Assembly: GCF_049274025.1 (NCBI RefSeq) | Contig: NZ_JBASRV010000023.1 | Reading direction: 5' to 3' (one strand) | From: Miniphocaeibacter sp012841535 | Lineage (GTDB): Bacteria > Bacillota > Clostridia > Tissierellales > Peptoniphilaceae | Length of the DNA: 64,000 bases | Shown: positions 17,379 to 26,355 of the stretch, one piece after another | Numbering within the stretch: position 1 is the first letter of the stretch | Layout of the letters: each line of letters begins with the position of its first letter | Position numbers and translations under genes: made by a program | The notes under the pieces: generated by a model | What the model was told of the DNA's origin: nothing | Seen by the model: only the letters and a program-made list of their open reading frames with translations | The model's database searches: none

Positions 17379-19250
17379 TTACTCCTTTACTATGGCATGA
17401 ACTGGACAACCATTAAAACATGCTCCACATTTAATACATTTTGAATTGTCTATAACATGAACTTCTCTAACAGCTCCTGTAATACATTGAGCTGGACATA
17501 TTTTTGCACATTTAGTACATCCTATACAATCATCTGTAATTTTATATTCCAATAAACTAGTACAAATTTTAGCTGGACATTTATGATTTAAAACATGTTC
17601 TTCATATTCTTTTCTAAAGCTTTTTATAGTAGATAAAACCGGATTAGGTGCAGATTGACCTAATGCACATAGGGAAGTATCTTTAATGATATTTGATAAA
17701 TCCTCTAGGTTTTTTAAATCCTCTTCAGTTGCTTTACCATCTGATATTTTACATAAAATTTCGTAAAGCCTTTTGTTTCCAATTCTACAAGGAGTACACT
17801 TACCACAGGATTCATCTAAGGTAAATTCCAGATAGAATTTAGCAATGTCAACCATACAGTTGTCTTCATCCATTACAATCATTCCACCTGAACCCATCAT
17901 TGATCCTTTTTCCACTAATGAATCATAGTCAATAGGTGTGTCTAAATCTTCTGCAGTTATACACCCTCCTGATGGACCACCGGTTTGTACTGCCTTAAAT
18001 TCCCTTCCTTTTTGAATGCCTCCACCAATATCGTACAGTATTTCTCTTAATGTTGTTCCCATAGGAACTTCAACTAAACCAATGTTATTAACCTTACCAG
18101 CTAAGGCAAAAACCTTAGTACCTTTAGATTTTTCTGTACCAACAGAATTAAACCATTTTGCTCCCTTTGAAATAATAACAGGTATATTTGCATATGTTTC
18201 AACATTATTAATTAAGGTAGGTTTACCATATAAACCTGATGTTGATGGGAAAGGTGGTTTTGGATTAGGCTCTCCTCTTTGACCTTCAATTGAATTTATC
18301 AATGCAGTTTCCTCACCACAAACAAAGGCACCTGCACCAAACTTCATACTAAGATTAAAGGAAAAATCCGTGCCTAAGATATTATCTCCTAATATTCCAA
18401 TTTCTTTAGCCTGTTTAATTGCTTTGCCTAGTCTTTCAATAGCTAAAGGATATTCTGCTCTTATATAAACATAACCTTGCTTAGCTCCAATTACATAACC
18501 AGCTATAGCCATTGCTTCAATAACTGAATGTGGATCCCCTTCTAGTATGGATCTATCCATAAAAGCTCCTGGGTCCCCTTCGTCAGCGTTACAAATTACA
18601 TACTTTTCATCTGACTGGGAGTTTTTAGTAAATTCCCATTTAAGTCCAGTTGGGAAACCACCGCCTCCTCTACCTCTTAAACCTGAATCTTTAATTATAT
18701 CTATTACTTCTTCTCTAGAATATTCTTCTAGACATTTACCTAAAGCTAAATAGCCTCCATAACCAATATATTCTTCTATAACTTCAGGATTTATAATTCC
18801 ACAATTCCTAAGTGCAATTCTAAGTTGTTTTTTATAAAAAGGTATATCATCTTGAGATGGTATTTCTTCTTCTGTTCCAGGTAATTTATATAATAATCTA
18901 TGTACTAACTCATCTTTGATAATATCCGTTTCAATTATTTCTCTAGCATCTTCTGGTTGTACCTTAGTATAAAAAGTATCCTTTGGAAATATTTTAACTA
19001 TAGGTCCCTTTTCACAAAAACCTAAACAACCGGTAATATGTGCTGAACATTTTTCTTCTAAACCATATTCTGCAATTAATTTTTTCATTTCATCTAATAG
19101 TTCTAAACTCTTTGATGAAGTACAGCCAGTTCCTCCACATATTAAAATTTCTTTCTTTATTCCTTCTGATTTATTTAATCTATTATGTAATAATTCTTCA
19201 TATGTACTGCTTAAATCAAGTAATTCTTTATAGTTTTTAATTGGTTTCAT
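17379..19250 (-). CDS. hydB: NADH-binding flavoprotein subunit of the bifurcating hydrogenase (NuoF-like)
   Basis: 623 residues. An N-terminal thioredoxin-like 2Fe-2S domain (CGGTGCTSS, about 38-46) precedes the NuoF core. The core has the NADH/FMN site (GRGGGGFPTGLKW near 195 and CNADEGDPGAF) and the 4Fe-4S motif ESCGKCTPCRIG near 478. Two C-terminal ferredoxin clusters follow (CIGCTKCAKICP and CIKCGACFNGCP). This domain order is that of HydB/HymB/HndC, not respiratory NuoF. It sits between hydC (20 bp) and hydA (7 bp); GGGGATTG precedes the ATG. It passes electrons between NAD(H), ferredoxin and HydA. Confidence 0.96.
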   Translation of the reverse strand: MKPIKNYKELLDLSSTYEELLHNRLNKSEGIKKEILICGGTGCTSSKSLELLDEMKKLIAEYGLEEKCSAHITGCLGFCEKGPIVKIFPKDTFYTKVQPEDAREIIETDIIKDELVHRLLYKLPGTEEEIPSQDDIPFYKKQLRIALRNCGIINPEVIEEYIGYGGYLALGKCLEEYSREEVIDIIKDSGLRGRGGGGFPTGLKWEFTKNSQSDEKYVICNADEGDPGAFMDRSILEGDPHSVIEAMAIAGYVIGAKQGYVYIRAEYPLAIERLGKAIKQAKEIGILGDNILGTDFSFNLSMKFGAGAFVCGEETALINSIEGQRGEPNPKPPFPSTSGLYGKPTLINNVETYANIPVIISKGAKWFNSVGTEKSKGTKVFALAGKVNNIGLVEVPMGTTLREILYDIGGGIQKGREFKAVQTGGPSGGCITAEDLDTPIDYDSLVEKGSMMGSGGMIVMDEDNCMVDIAKFYLEFTLDESCGKCTPCRIGNKRLYEILCKISDGKATEEDLKNLEDLSNIIKDTSLCALGQSAPNPVLSTIKSFRKEYEEHVLNHKCPAKICTSLLEYKITDDCIGCTKCAKICPAQCITGAVREVHVIDNSKCIKCGACFNGCPVHAIVKE

Positions 19251-19270
19251 ATCAATCCCCTATATAGTAT

Positions 19271-19756
19271 TTATTTATATTTTTTTAAAATTTTATCAAT
19301 ATCTTTTGATGAAACATTTCCATAAATATCACCATTTACCTTTATTACTGGTGCTAAACCACATGCTCCAATACATCTAATTCCCTCAATGGAATATTTG
19401 CCATCCTTACTTGTTTCTCCATTTTTTATGCCTAGTAAATTAGTTAATTCTGTTAAAATGTCATTGGCTCCCTTTACATAACAAGCTGTTCCTGTACAAA
19501 CTGCTATGTCTATTTCTCCCTTTGGCTCAAATCTAAATTGGGAATAAAAAGTTGCAACTCCATATATTTCTGATGTATGAATACCTAATTCTAAAGCAAT
19601 AATATCCACAATGGCTTCAGGAATAAATCCGTAGTCTTGTTGTGCTCTTTGTAAAGCAGGCATAACCGCACCAGGTTCATCTTTGATTATTCTTAAATAG
19701 TCAATATACTCTCTTAATTTGCCCATATCTTGTTCAATATCATAATTATAATCCAT
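19271..19756 (-). CDS. hydC: NuoE-like 2Fe-2S subunit of the bifurcating hydrogenase
   Basis: 161-residue thioredoxin-fold protein with one 2Fe-2S cluster: CTGTACYVKGA and later CIGACGLAPV carry the four cysteines. First gene of the hydrogenase operon. I start at the ATG at 19756, since GGAGGTAGCT lies directly before it; a TTG at 19768 would fall inside that ribosome-binding site. It completes the HydABC trimer and relays electrons to HydB. A promoter with TATAAT is 25-55 bp upstream. Confidence 0.95.
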   Translation of the reverse strand: MDYNYDIEQDMGKLREYIDYLRIIKDEPGAVMPALQRAQQDYGFIPEAIVDIIALELGIHTSEIYGVATFYSQFRFEPKGEIDIAVCTGTACYVKGANDILTELTNLLGIKNGETSKDGKYSIEGIRCIGACGLAPVIKVNGDIYGNVSSKDIDKILKKYK

Positions 19757-19781
19757 AGCTACCTCCAATTAGTTTGATATA

Positions 19782-19810
19782 ATTATATCTATTTTCCTTT
19801 ATCAATTCAA
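19782..19810 (-). promoter_or_regulatory. Promoter of the hydrogenase operon, -10 within a perfect palindrome
   Basis: TTGAAT (19805-19810), 17-bp spacer, TATAAT (19782-19787). The -10 box lies inside a 14-bp perfect palindrome GATATAATTATATC (19776-19789), a possible operator for an unknown regulator. No full Rex box was found. Confidence 0.65.
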
Positions 19811-20041
19811 TATATCCGATAAATAGTAATCATTATCATGTAGGTGTTTATACGAATATATATTTATTAATAATCGATATTACTAGAATGACTACGTTTT
19901 TCATAATTAATTATTCCTATATCTGAATATATATTTATTGTAAATTTAAAGTTTTTTTATTAGAATTAATTAAAATATTTCTTTTTTGTAATAATTGTCC
20001 CTGTGCGGCAAATCTGTTCCCTGTGTTGTATTTTTTCCAAT
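19811..20041. other. Gene-free AT-rich gap
   Basis: I see no ORF or RNA signature here. At 19826-19838 a TGATAAT-G-ATTACTA sequence (minus strand) partly resembles a Fur box, with two mismatches. Confidence 0.4.
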
Positions 20042-20075
20042 AAAAAAATGACTTTCTTAAAATCAAAGTCATTTT
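20042..20075 (-). terminator. Terminator of the Eis-like gene
   Basis: Eleven-bp perfect stem AAAATGACTTT/AAAGTCATTTT overlapping the stop codon, with a T tail on the minus strand. Confidence 0.85.
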
Positions 20076-21285
20076 AAAAATAGTCCGAAAAATACGGTAC
20101 CTGTTTTTCTATTGAATCCTCTAAATCATTAATTGTATCACTACTACACTTTATTCTCCCTATTCTATATAAATAATCTGGTCTTTTATATCCTAAAAGC
20201 ATAGTTGTCATTGTTTGTATATCTATTTTATCTTCTGTTTTTTCAGAGACAGGTTTAGCCCTACCTTTTCCATCCTTATTAATATAAAGATGAAAGGCTC
20301 CATCGTTCCAAGATAGTAAAGGATCTTCTAATTTAAAAACCCATTCCTTATCTACCTTGTCCTTCTTAAAGGGAAATTCTTCAATAAATTTTTCAAAATC
20401 TACAATTCTAGCCATAAAGTATGGTGATATACTTTCTTTAATATCTGCATCTTCAAATAAAAAGGAAAGAGGTTCATCTGTATAGGTATTTCCTATAACC
20501 TTCTTTATCATGGAAAAATGAGCACTTACAAAGTCCCAAAGTCCTCTTCTGGCATTTTCATTTAAAAAAATCATTTCTTTAATATAAAATACTTCATCTG
20601 AAATCCAGTAGACTAAATATCCTTCTAATCCATCTTTTTCGTTATAGTAAACGGCTGTCATAATATCTTCATTTTCCCATAACCAATATTCATTCCAAGA
20701 AATATCGTCACGAATTAAAGCTCCATGAGTTATTTGGGAAAATTTATCATAAGCTTTCTTTATTTCTTCTCCCTTAGGCTCAACTCTCCTAACCTTACCT
20801 AATATTTTTTCATCTTTAGGTAGCTGATAATCATTTATTTCATAGGTAATTTTATCGGAAATTATTTCCCAACCCTTTCTTCTATAATAAGGTATAGAGT
20901 AGGGATATAAATAAGATATATATTGTTTCTTTTCTCTCATTCTAGCTAGGGCCTGAAAAAGCAATTTATGCATTAATCCATTTCCAGTATATTCAGGATA
21001 GGTTCCAACACCAGTAAGACCACCCATGTTAAATGTTCGATTAAAAATTCTAACCTGCATAGGATATACTATTACCTGGGATATAAGATTGTCTTTATCG
21101 AACCAACCTAAAGCATCTGCTTTTTTTAAATTTGGTGCCTTGGCCCTAATAAAATCCTCTTCCTCCTCCCAACCAGAATTAGTTAATTCACTTTCTGTAA
21201 CTTGAAAAACATATTTTAATAGTTGATTATACTGCTCTAAGTATTCAACTCCTATTTCTTTCATTATTAAATCTTTATTGCTCAT
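20074..21285 (-). CDS. Eis-like GNAT N-acetyltransferase
   Basis: 403-residue multi-domain acetyltransferase of the Eis type: an N-terminal GNAT domain with the acetyl-CoA loop GVGTYPEYTGNGLMHKLL (about 88-105), a second GNAT-like domain, and a C-terminal SCP2-like domain. Eis enzymes acetylate amines, in some cases aminoglycosides; the substrate here is unknown. I choose the ATG at 21285 (MSNKDLIMKEIG, with AAAGAGTG upstream). An earlier in-frame ATG at 21333 lies inside the terminator hairpin of the preceding crp-like gene. Monocistronic with its own terminator. Confidence 0.82.
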   Translation of the reverse strand: MSNKDLIMKEIGVEYLEQYNQLLKYVFQVTESELTNSGWEEEEDFIRAKAPNLKKADALGWFDKDNLISQVIVYPMQVRIFNRTFNMGGLTGVGTYPEYTGNGLMHKLLFQALARMREKKQYISYLYPYSIPYYRRKGWEIISDKITYEINDYQLPKDEKILGKVRRVEPKGEEIKKAYDKFSQITHGALIRDDISWNEYWLWENEDIMTAVYYNEKDGLEGYLVYWISDEVFYIKEMIFLNENARRGLWDFVSAHFSMIKKVIGNTYTDEPLSFLFEDADIKESISPYFMARIVDFEKFIEEFPFKKDKVDKEWVFKLEDPLLSWNDGAFHLYINKDGKGRAKPVSEKTEDKIDIQTMTTMLLGYKRPDYLYRIGRIKCSSDTINDLEDSIEKQVPYFSDYF

Positions 21286-21313
21286 AATATCACTCTTTAC
21301 TAATTTTTGTATA

Positions 21314-21338
21314 AAAAATGACATGCTATACATGTCAT
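21314..21338 (-). terminator. Terminator of the crp-like gene
   Basis: Eight-bp stem ATGACATG/CATGTCAT with a 5-nt loop, then TTTTTT on the minus strand. It starts at the crp-like stop codon. Confidence 0.8.
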
Positions 21339-22045
21339 TAAAATTCCCCAGCTATTTCTTCTATTTTATCAATATCAACTAGAAGTATTTTTTTATTTCC
21401 TAGTACTTTTAAATAACCCTTGTCTTTAAACTGATGTAATTTTCTAGTTATTGTTTCCCTACTAGTTCCAGCAAAGGAGGCCATTTCTTCCCTACTTATA
21501 GGAAAATCCAAGAGAATTCCATCCTTCGTTTCCTCACCGAAAATATCTGCTAAATCCAATAGCAAGCTGGCAACTTTACCATCTGCAGTACCACTAAACA
21601 ATCTGTCAATAAGACCTTCAGCTAATCTAATTCTATGATAGGATTTTTCTAATATTCTCCTTAGTACAATTGGATTATTCAAAATTACTTCGTCAAATTT
21701 ATCTTTAGATAAAGTAGCTACAAGTCCACCTTCTATTACTTCACCTATATACAAATATTCATCATCTTTTAAAAGATTAAGTCCTCCTACAAAATCTCCT
21801 GAAGAATAAATATATAATATTTGTTCTCTTCCATCAACTAGATTTTTGTAGATTTTTATTTTACCTTCAACAAGAATATAAAGTTTGTCGGCAGAATCTC
21901 CTGTTTCAAAAATAACATCTCCATTATTTACCTTAAGAATTTCCACACCTTCAAATACTCTGTCTTTTTCTTCTTTAGATAATCCTTCAAAAAATGGTAT
22001 ATGTTCTAAAATTTCTTCATTTTTCATTTTTCTATAATTTAGCAG
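21338..22045 (-). CDS. Crp/Fnr family transcription regulator
   Basis: About 235 residues: an N-terminal cyclic-nucleotide-binding beta roll (FFEGLSKEEKD to EVILNNP) and a C-terminal winged helix with SREEMASFAGTSRETITRKL as the recognition helix. It has no cysteine, so it cannot bind an Fe-S cluster as Fnr does; it is closer to the ArcR/FlpA-like group. Start choice is odd: GGAGGTG (22052-22058) is followed at 6 bases by CTG (22045), while the first ATG (22027) is 24 bases away and the TTG at 22060 lies in the ribosome-binding site itself. It has its own terminator. Targets are unknown. Confidence 0.9.
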   Translation of the reverse strand: MLNYRKMKNEEILEHIPFFEGLSKEEKDRVFEGVEILKVNNGDVIFETGDSADKLYILVEGKIKIYKNLVDGREQILYIYSSGDFVGGLNLLKDDEYLYIGEVIEGGLVATLSKDKFDEVILNNPIVLRRILEKSYHRIRLAEGLIDRLFSGTADGKVASLLLDLADIFGEETKDGILLDFPISREEMASFAGTSRETITRKLHQFKDKGYLKVLGNKKILLVDIDKIEEIAGEF

Positions 22046-22181
22046 AATAATCACCTCCAAAATTTAAATAGATCCCCTGTTTACTATTATACCATTATTA
22101 ATAAAAAAGAAACTTCATACTTAGTATAAAATCCTAATCTTTTGTTAATTTGTTATAATCAATATAATGGAGGAAAATTAT

Positions 22182-22463
22182 ATGAATATACTTTTACTAA
22201 CAATATCTTTATATGCACCTTGGGTTCATAGTTTAAAAGAAAAAAGATCCATTGTTAAAAGTCTAGTAGTTAAACTTAGAAACAATTATAATGTTTCTGT
22301 TGTTGAATCGGAAGATCAAAATCTGCACCAAAAAATAACAATAAGTATTGCTGCCATTACTTTTAATTCCTTTAAAAGCGATAATCTAGAAAGTAAAATT
22401 ATAGATTTTATTGAAGCAAATACAGAAGCCAGTATTATTAATATAGAAAAAGAAATAAGATAA
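22182..22463 (+). CDS. DUF503 family protein (YlxP-like)
   Basis: 93-residue protein of the YlxP/DUF503 family: an N-terminal beta strand (MNILLLTISLYAPWVHSLKEKR) with the conserved HSLKEKRSIVKSL motif and a ferredoxin-like fold. YlxP in Bacillus is linked to ribosome maturation near rbfA, but here the gene stands alone between crp-like and purH. The start is the ATG at 22182, eight bases after GGAGG; an ATG at 22167 overlaps that site. It ends at a shared bidirectional terminator. Confidence 0.85.
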   Translation: MNILLLTISLYAPWVHSLKEKRSIVKSLVVKLRNNYNVSVVESEDQNLHQKITISIAAITFNSFKSDNLESKIIDFIEANTEASIINIEKEIR

Positions 22464-22470
22464 AATAAAA

Positions 22471-22506
22471 ATTATCCAATAGGATTTCTATTGGATAATT
22501 TTTTTA
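22471..22506. terminator. Bidirectional terminator between DUF503 and purH
   Basis: Twelve-bp perfect stem ATTATCCAATAG/CTATTGGATAAT with A and T runs on the two sides. It serves the convergent genes at 22182 (+) and 22509 (-). Confidence 0.9.
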
Positions 22507-22508
22507 TA

Positions 22509-24038
22509 CTAATGTTTAAAATGTCTCATTCCTGTAAATACTACAGCAATATCGTACTTATTGGCTAATTCTATAACTTCCTTATCTTTAACTGAGCCTC
22601 CTGGTTGAATTATTGCCTTTACGCCGGCCTTATTTAATTCTTCCACAGTATCTCCAAAGAAAAATCCATCGGAAGCTAAAACAGCTCCATGTAGGTCTTT
22701 AATTGACCTATTAACAGCTTTTTCTACCGCCCAGTGCCTTCTAACTTCTCCTTGCCCAATTGCCAAGGTCTGCTTATCCTTAGATATAACTACTCCATTT
22801 GAGTTAACGTATTTAACAGCCTTCCAAGCAAATAAAAGCTCCTCAAGTTCTTCATCTGTTGGCTTTCTATTAGTTACAAAATCCAGTTGCTCTTTTAATA
22901 GTTTATTGTCCCTATCTTGTAGTAATACCCCATGTAATACATCCTTAGTTTCTTGTTTTACAAGTTCTAAAGTATTTAGATTTTTTATTTGTAAAATCCT
23001 AATATTTTTCTTCTTAGATAAAATATTAAAAGCTTCTTCCTCATAGTCTGGTGCAACTACAATTTCTAAAAATATTTGAGAAAGTAAATTAGCTGTTTCA
23101 ACATCTACTTTTCTATTTAGGGAAATAATTCCACCAAAAATAGATACTTCATCTGCCTCATAAGCTTTTTTAAAGGCTTCATAAATATTTTCACCAGAAG
23201 CAATTCCACATGGATTATTGTGTTTTACAGCTACAGCTGTTGGGTCTTCAAATTCTTTAACCATTTTTACAGCACCATATAAATCATTTAAGTTATTATA
23301 GGATAGCTCTTTTCCATGTAGTTGAACTATGTCTCCTTTTTCCTCTGGAACTTCGTAAATCTTTTCATAAAATGCTGCGTTTTGGTGAGGATTTTCTCCG
23401 TATCTTAAATTTTGTTTTAATCTATATGTAAATGTAATATTCTCTGGAAAATCCACTTTATTTTGATTATTGAAATAGTTTGAAATTAAAGCATCATACT
23501 GTGCTGTTGTTCCAAAAGCTTTCCCTGCTAAAATTCTCTTATTGTCTAAAGTTAAGTCTCCTTTTTCTTTTAATTCCTTTAAAACAAAATCATAATCTAG
23601 GGTACTTGTAACAACAATAACATCCTTATAGTTTTTAGCAGCTGCCCTAATCATAGATGGTCCACCAATATCAATTTTCTCTATTAGTTCTTCATGGGTA
23701 GAATTAATATCGTTGATTGTTTCTTCAAAAGGATACAGAGTATTAACTACCATATCAATAGAATTTATCTTTTGCTCTTCAATAGTATTTACATGTTCTT
23801 CTACATCTCTACGATATAAAATTCCTCCATATACTTTAGGGTGTAGGGTTTTTACCCTTCCATTGAGTATTTCTGGGAAATTTGTTATATCGGTAATGTC
23901 GGTAACATCTATACCATTATCTAAAAGATGTTTATAGGTACCACCTGTAGAAACAATATTCCAACCTAATTCTGTTAATCCCTTAACAAAATCAACTATT
24001 CCTTCTTTTTTATAAACAGAAATTAATGCAGTTTTCAT
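22509..24038 (-). CDS. purH: Bifunctional AICAR transformylase/IMP cyclohydrolase
   Basis: 509 residues, full length. Catalyses the last two steps of purine synthesis: formyl transfer to AICAR and ring closure to IMP. The N-terminal MGS-like cyclohydrolase domain (1-195) has STGGTYKHLLDNGI and NGRVKTLHPKVYGGIL. The C-terminal transformylase has KHNNPCGIA (Lys-His pair near 266) and the closing GMRHFKH. The ATG at 24038 is used; a GTG at 24044 touches the AAAGGAG site. It is a single gene here, away from other pur genes. No PurR box or riboswitch was seen. Confidence 0.97.
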   Translation of the reverse strand: MKTALISVYKKEGIVDFVKGLTELGWNIVSTGGTYKHLLDNGIDVTDITDITNFPEILNGRVKTLHPKVYGGILYRRDVEEHVNTIEEQKINSIDMVVNTLYPFEETINDINSTHEELIEKIDIGGPSMIRAAAKNYKDVIVVTSTLDYDFVLKELKEKGDLTLDNKRILAGKAFGTTAQYDALISNYFNNQNKVDFPENITFTYRLKQNLRYGENPHQNAAFYEKIYEVPEEKGDIVQLHGKELSYNNLNDLYGAVKMVKEFEDPTAVAVKHNNPCGIASGENIYEAFKKAYEADEVSIFGGIISLNRKVDVETANLLSQIFLEIVVAPDYEEEAFNILSKKKNIRILQIKNLNTLELVKQETKDVLHGVLLQDRDNKLLKEQLDFVTNRKPTDEELEELLFAWKAVKYVNSNGVVISKDKQTLAIGQGEVRRHWAVEKAVNRSIKDLHGAVLASDGFFFGDTVEELNKAGVKAIIQPGGSVKDKEVIELANKYDIAVVFTGMRHFKH

Positions 24039-24146
24039 TTTCACTCCTTTTTATTATTTCACATTAGTATAATAATATTATACAATAAATTTATTAAACA
24101 TATCTAAGTATGATATAATAAATCAAAATTATTTTAGGAGTAATAA

Positions 24147-24980
24147 ATGAAAATCGGTTATCAAGGTGTGCCAGGTGCATATAGTGAAGTTGCAACAATT
24201 AAATTTTTCGGAGAAAAGGGTTATGAGGCTATTGGTTATGATAATTTTAGAAGCTTAATTAAGGATTTGTCCAACAATAGCTTGGATTATGCTGTTTTAC
24301 CTATTGAAAATTCAACAACAGGAATAATTTATAGAACAATGGATTTAATAAGACATAATAACATTTTTGCCATTGGGGAAGTTTTCGTACCTATTCATCA
24401 TCAATTAATAGGTTTTCCAGATGCTACATTTGAAGACATTACAGATGTTTATTCCCATCCTGAAGCCTTAAGTCAATGTAATTATTTTTTTGAATACAAT
24501 GAGCAGTTAAATCCAGTTTCCTGGAAAGACACTTCTGAAAGTGTAGATTATATAAAGAGAAATAACTTAAAGACCTCTGCTGCCCTTGCAAGTAAAAGAG
24601 CTGCAGAAATATATAGTATGAAAATTTTAAGGGAAAATGTTCAGGATATCTACTATAATACTACAAGGTTTTTAATATTTAAAAACTCTATGGACATACC
24701 TGAAAACGCTAATAAGACAACTATGTATTTCCAAGTAAAACATAGTCCTGGTGCGTTACTTTCTGCCCTACAGTGTTTTGCCGATGAAAAGTTAAATTTA
24801 ATAAATCTTAATTCAAGACCTTTAGGAAATGAAAATATATTCCAATATGGTTTCTTTGTAGAAGTTGACGCTAGTTTAAACTCTCCAAATATGCAAAGAA
24901 CTATTGAAACCATAAAGCCCCATGTAACAGTAACAAATATAATAGGAAGCTACCCAAAGGGTGAACTTCCTTTTAAATAA
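24147..24980 (+). CDS. pheA: Prephenate dehydratase
   Basis: 277-residue monofunctional enzyme making phenylpyruvate from prephenate, for Phe synthesis. The PDT domain (1-185) has the start GYQGVPGAYSEVA, PIENSTTGI and the catalytic NTTRFLIF. The ACT domain that senses Phe has GALLSAL and SRPLGNENIFQYGFF. No chorismate mutase domain is fused. Its stop codon touches the stop codon of convergent tyrA with no base between, so the Phe and Tyr branch enzymes face each other. TTTAGGAG precedes the start. Confidence 0.95.
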   Translation: MKIGYQGVPGAYSEVATIKFFGEKGYEAIGYDNFRSLIKDLSNNSLDYAVLPIENSTTGIIYRTMDLIRHNNIFAIGEVFVPIHHQLIGFPDATFEDITDVYSHPEALSQCNYFFEYNEQLNPVSWKDTSESVDYIKRNNLKTSAALASKRAAEIYSMKILRENVQDIYYNTTRFLIFKNSMDIPENANKTTMYFQVKHSPGALLSALQCFADEKLNLINLNSRPLGNENIFQYGFFVEVDASLNSPNMQRTIETIKPHVTVTNIIGSYPKGELPFK

Positions 24981-25853
24981 CTATATTTCCCTTGAACGTC
25001 TTTGACGACTATGCTCTAGAATATTCCAGATTGTTTCATAATCTTCAATTTCTAGGGCATTTTTCAATTTAATGAATTCCTTTAAAAATTTATCCATTTC
25101 GATTAATAAATCTTCCTTTGATTCTAAAAATGCATCTGTCCATAAATTAGGATTAATTCTTGCAACTCTTGTAATATCCTTAAAACTTCCACCAACAAAA
25201 TATTCAACCTGATCATCATAGGATGGTGAATTTGTTATTGCTACTGAAATTGCATGAACTAGCTGACTTGCATAGGCTATTTTTTTATCGTGAGTTTCAA
25301 TATCGGTTATTTCCACACCCTTACACTTAATTTCCAAGGCTAGGGTTTTAATTAAATCTATATTTTCCGGCTTGTTTTTTTCCGTTGGAGTTAATATATA
25401 GTTTGCATTATAAAAAATTGCCTTATCTGCATTTAGAAAACCACTAAATTCATTTCCTGCCATAGGATGGCCAGGTATAAAATCTAAGTCCTCCCTTAAA
25501 AAAGATAATATTTCAGGAACTAACTTTTTCTTTGTACCAGCTAAATCCGTAACTACTGTACCCGGTTTTAAAAATTGCTGGTTTTTTCTTAAAAACTCAA
25601 CAATTCCTGAAGGATACATAGATAAAATTAACAAATCAGTATCCTCTAAAATTTCCTGAGGATTAACCGAACCCTTATCAATAGCTTCTAAGGCTTCAGC
25701 TGCCTTTATAGTATTTTCAGTTCTTGATATTCCATATATTTTTCTAGGTTTTATCCATTCTTTTATAGCAAGTGCCATAGAGCCGCCTTCCATACCTAAA
25801 CCTGCTATTGTTATATTCATATTCTTTAATCTATTTAAATTATTATTATCCAT
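24981..25853 (-). CDS. tyrA: Prephenate dehydrogenase
   Basis: 290 residues, NAD-dependent, giving 4-hydroxyphenylpyruvate for Tyr synthesis. The N-terminal Rossmann fold has GLGMEGGSMA (about 18-27), and the helical dimer domain includes PGHPMAGNEFSGF with the catalytic His. There is no C-terminal ACT domain, unlike many Bacillus TyrA. The gene is convergent with pheA with zero spacer and no visible terminator between, so each transcript probably runs into the other. AGAGGT is the ribosome-binding site. Confidence 0.94.
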   Translation of the reverse strand: MDNNNLNRLKNMNITIAGLGMEGGSMALAIKEWIKPRKIYGISRTENTIKAAEALEAIDKGSVNPQEILEDTDLLILSMYPSGIVEFLRKNQQFLKPGTVVTDLAGTKKKLVPEILSFLREDLDFIPGHPMAGNEFSGFLNADKAIFYNANYILTPTEKNKPENIDLIKTLALEIKCKGVEITDIETHDKKIAYASQLVHAISVAITNSPSYDDQVEYFVGGSFKDITRVARINPNLWTDAFLESKEDLLIEMDKFLKEFIKLKNALEIEDYETIWNILEHSRQRRSREI

Positions 25854-25913
25854 AAATACCTCTTTAAAATTTTCTACTTATAGTACATTATACATGAAAA
25901 TTTATCTTATTAT

Positions 25914-25955
25914 AAAAAACAAACCTAATCTTCTACTCTAAGAAAATTAGGTTTG
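25914..25955 (-). terminator. Terminator of the ABC-yxeA operon
   Basis: Ten-bp stem CAAACCTAAT/ATTAGGTTTG extended by an inner TTTTCT/AGAAGA pairing, followed by a T run on the minus strand. Confidence 0.85.
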
Positions 25956-25962
25956 AACTTTT

Positions 25963-26355
25963 TTATTTATTCTCTTCTATTTTTGCTAGTATATCTTGTG
26001 GAACTTCATCTCTTGTAATAATTTCTTCACCTAAGACTATTTCTTTACTTGCCTTAATTTTCAAAAAAGTTCCCGGTTTAAATAACTTATCTTTATCTTC
26101 AGTATTTACTGAAAATTCCAATAATCTTTCACCATTTTCATCATAGGATTTTAACTTATATTTTTTACCCAGTCCTACTACTTCGCCCTTATCATCTTTC
26201 ATATCCTCTAATTCCATTGGCTCGTCCATTGGAATCATCGTATAATAATAAGTTCCTGTATATCTGTTTTCATAATATTCTTTTCCTTTAACTGCTATAA
26301 AAGCAATTAAAGCTATTACTACTATTCCTATTATTAATTTTATACCTTTTTTCAT
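25963..26355 (-). CDS. YxeA family (DUF1093) exported protein
   Basis: 130 residues. A signal peptide or anchor lies at 1-25 (KLIIGIVVIALIAFIAV), then a small beta-rich domain with the family features: YYENRYTGTYYYTMI near the start, KYKLKSYDENGERLLEFSV in the middle, and a final strand. YxeA-like proteins (beta-barrel/OB-like) often accompany ABC exporters in Firmicutes; function is unknown. Its start overlaps the permease stop by 1 bp, making it the third gene of the ABC operon. Confidence 0.8.
   Translation of the reverse strand: MKKGIKLIIGIVVIALIAFIAVKGKEYYENRYTGTYYYTMIPMDEPMELEDMKDDKGEVVGLGKKYKLKSYDENGERLLEFSVNTEDKDKLFKPGTFLKIKASKEIVLGEEIITRDEVPQDILAKIEENK

Noticed and set aside
21286..21333. 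Longer N-terminus of the Eis-like protein (MYSMSFFIQKLVKSDI)
   Set aside because: This start lies inside the crp-like terminator hairpin and lacks a ribosome-binding site; ATG at 21285 is better.
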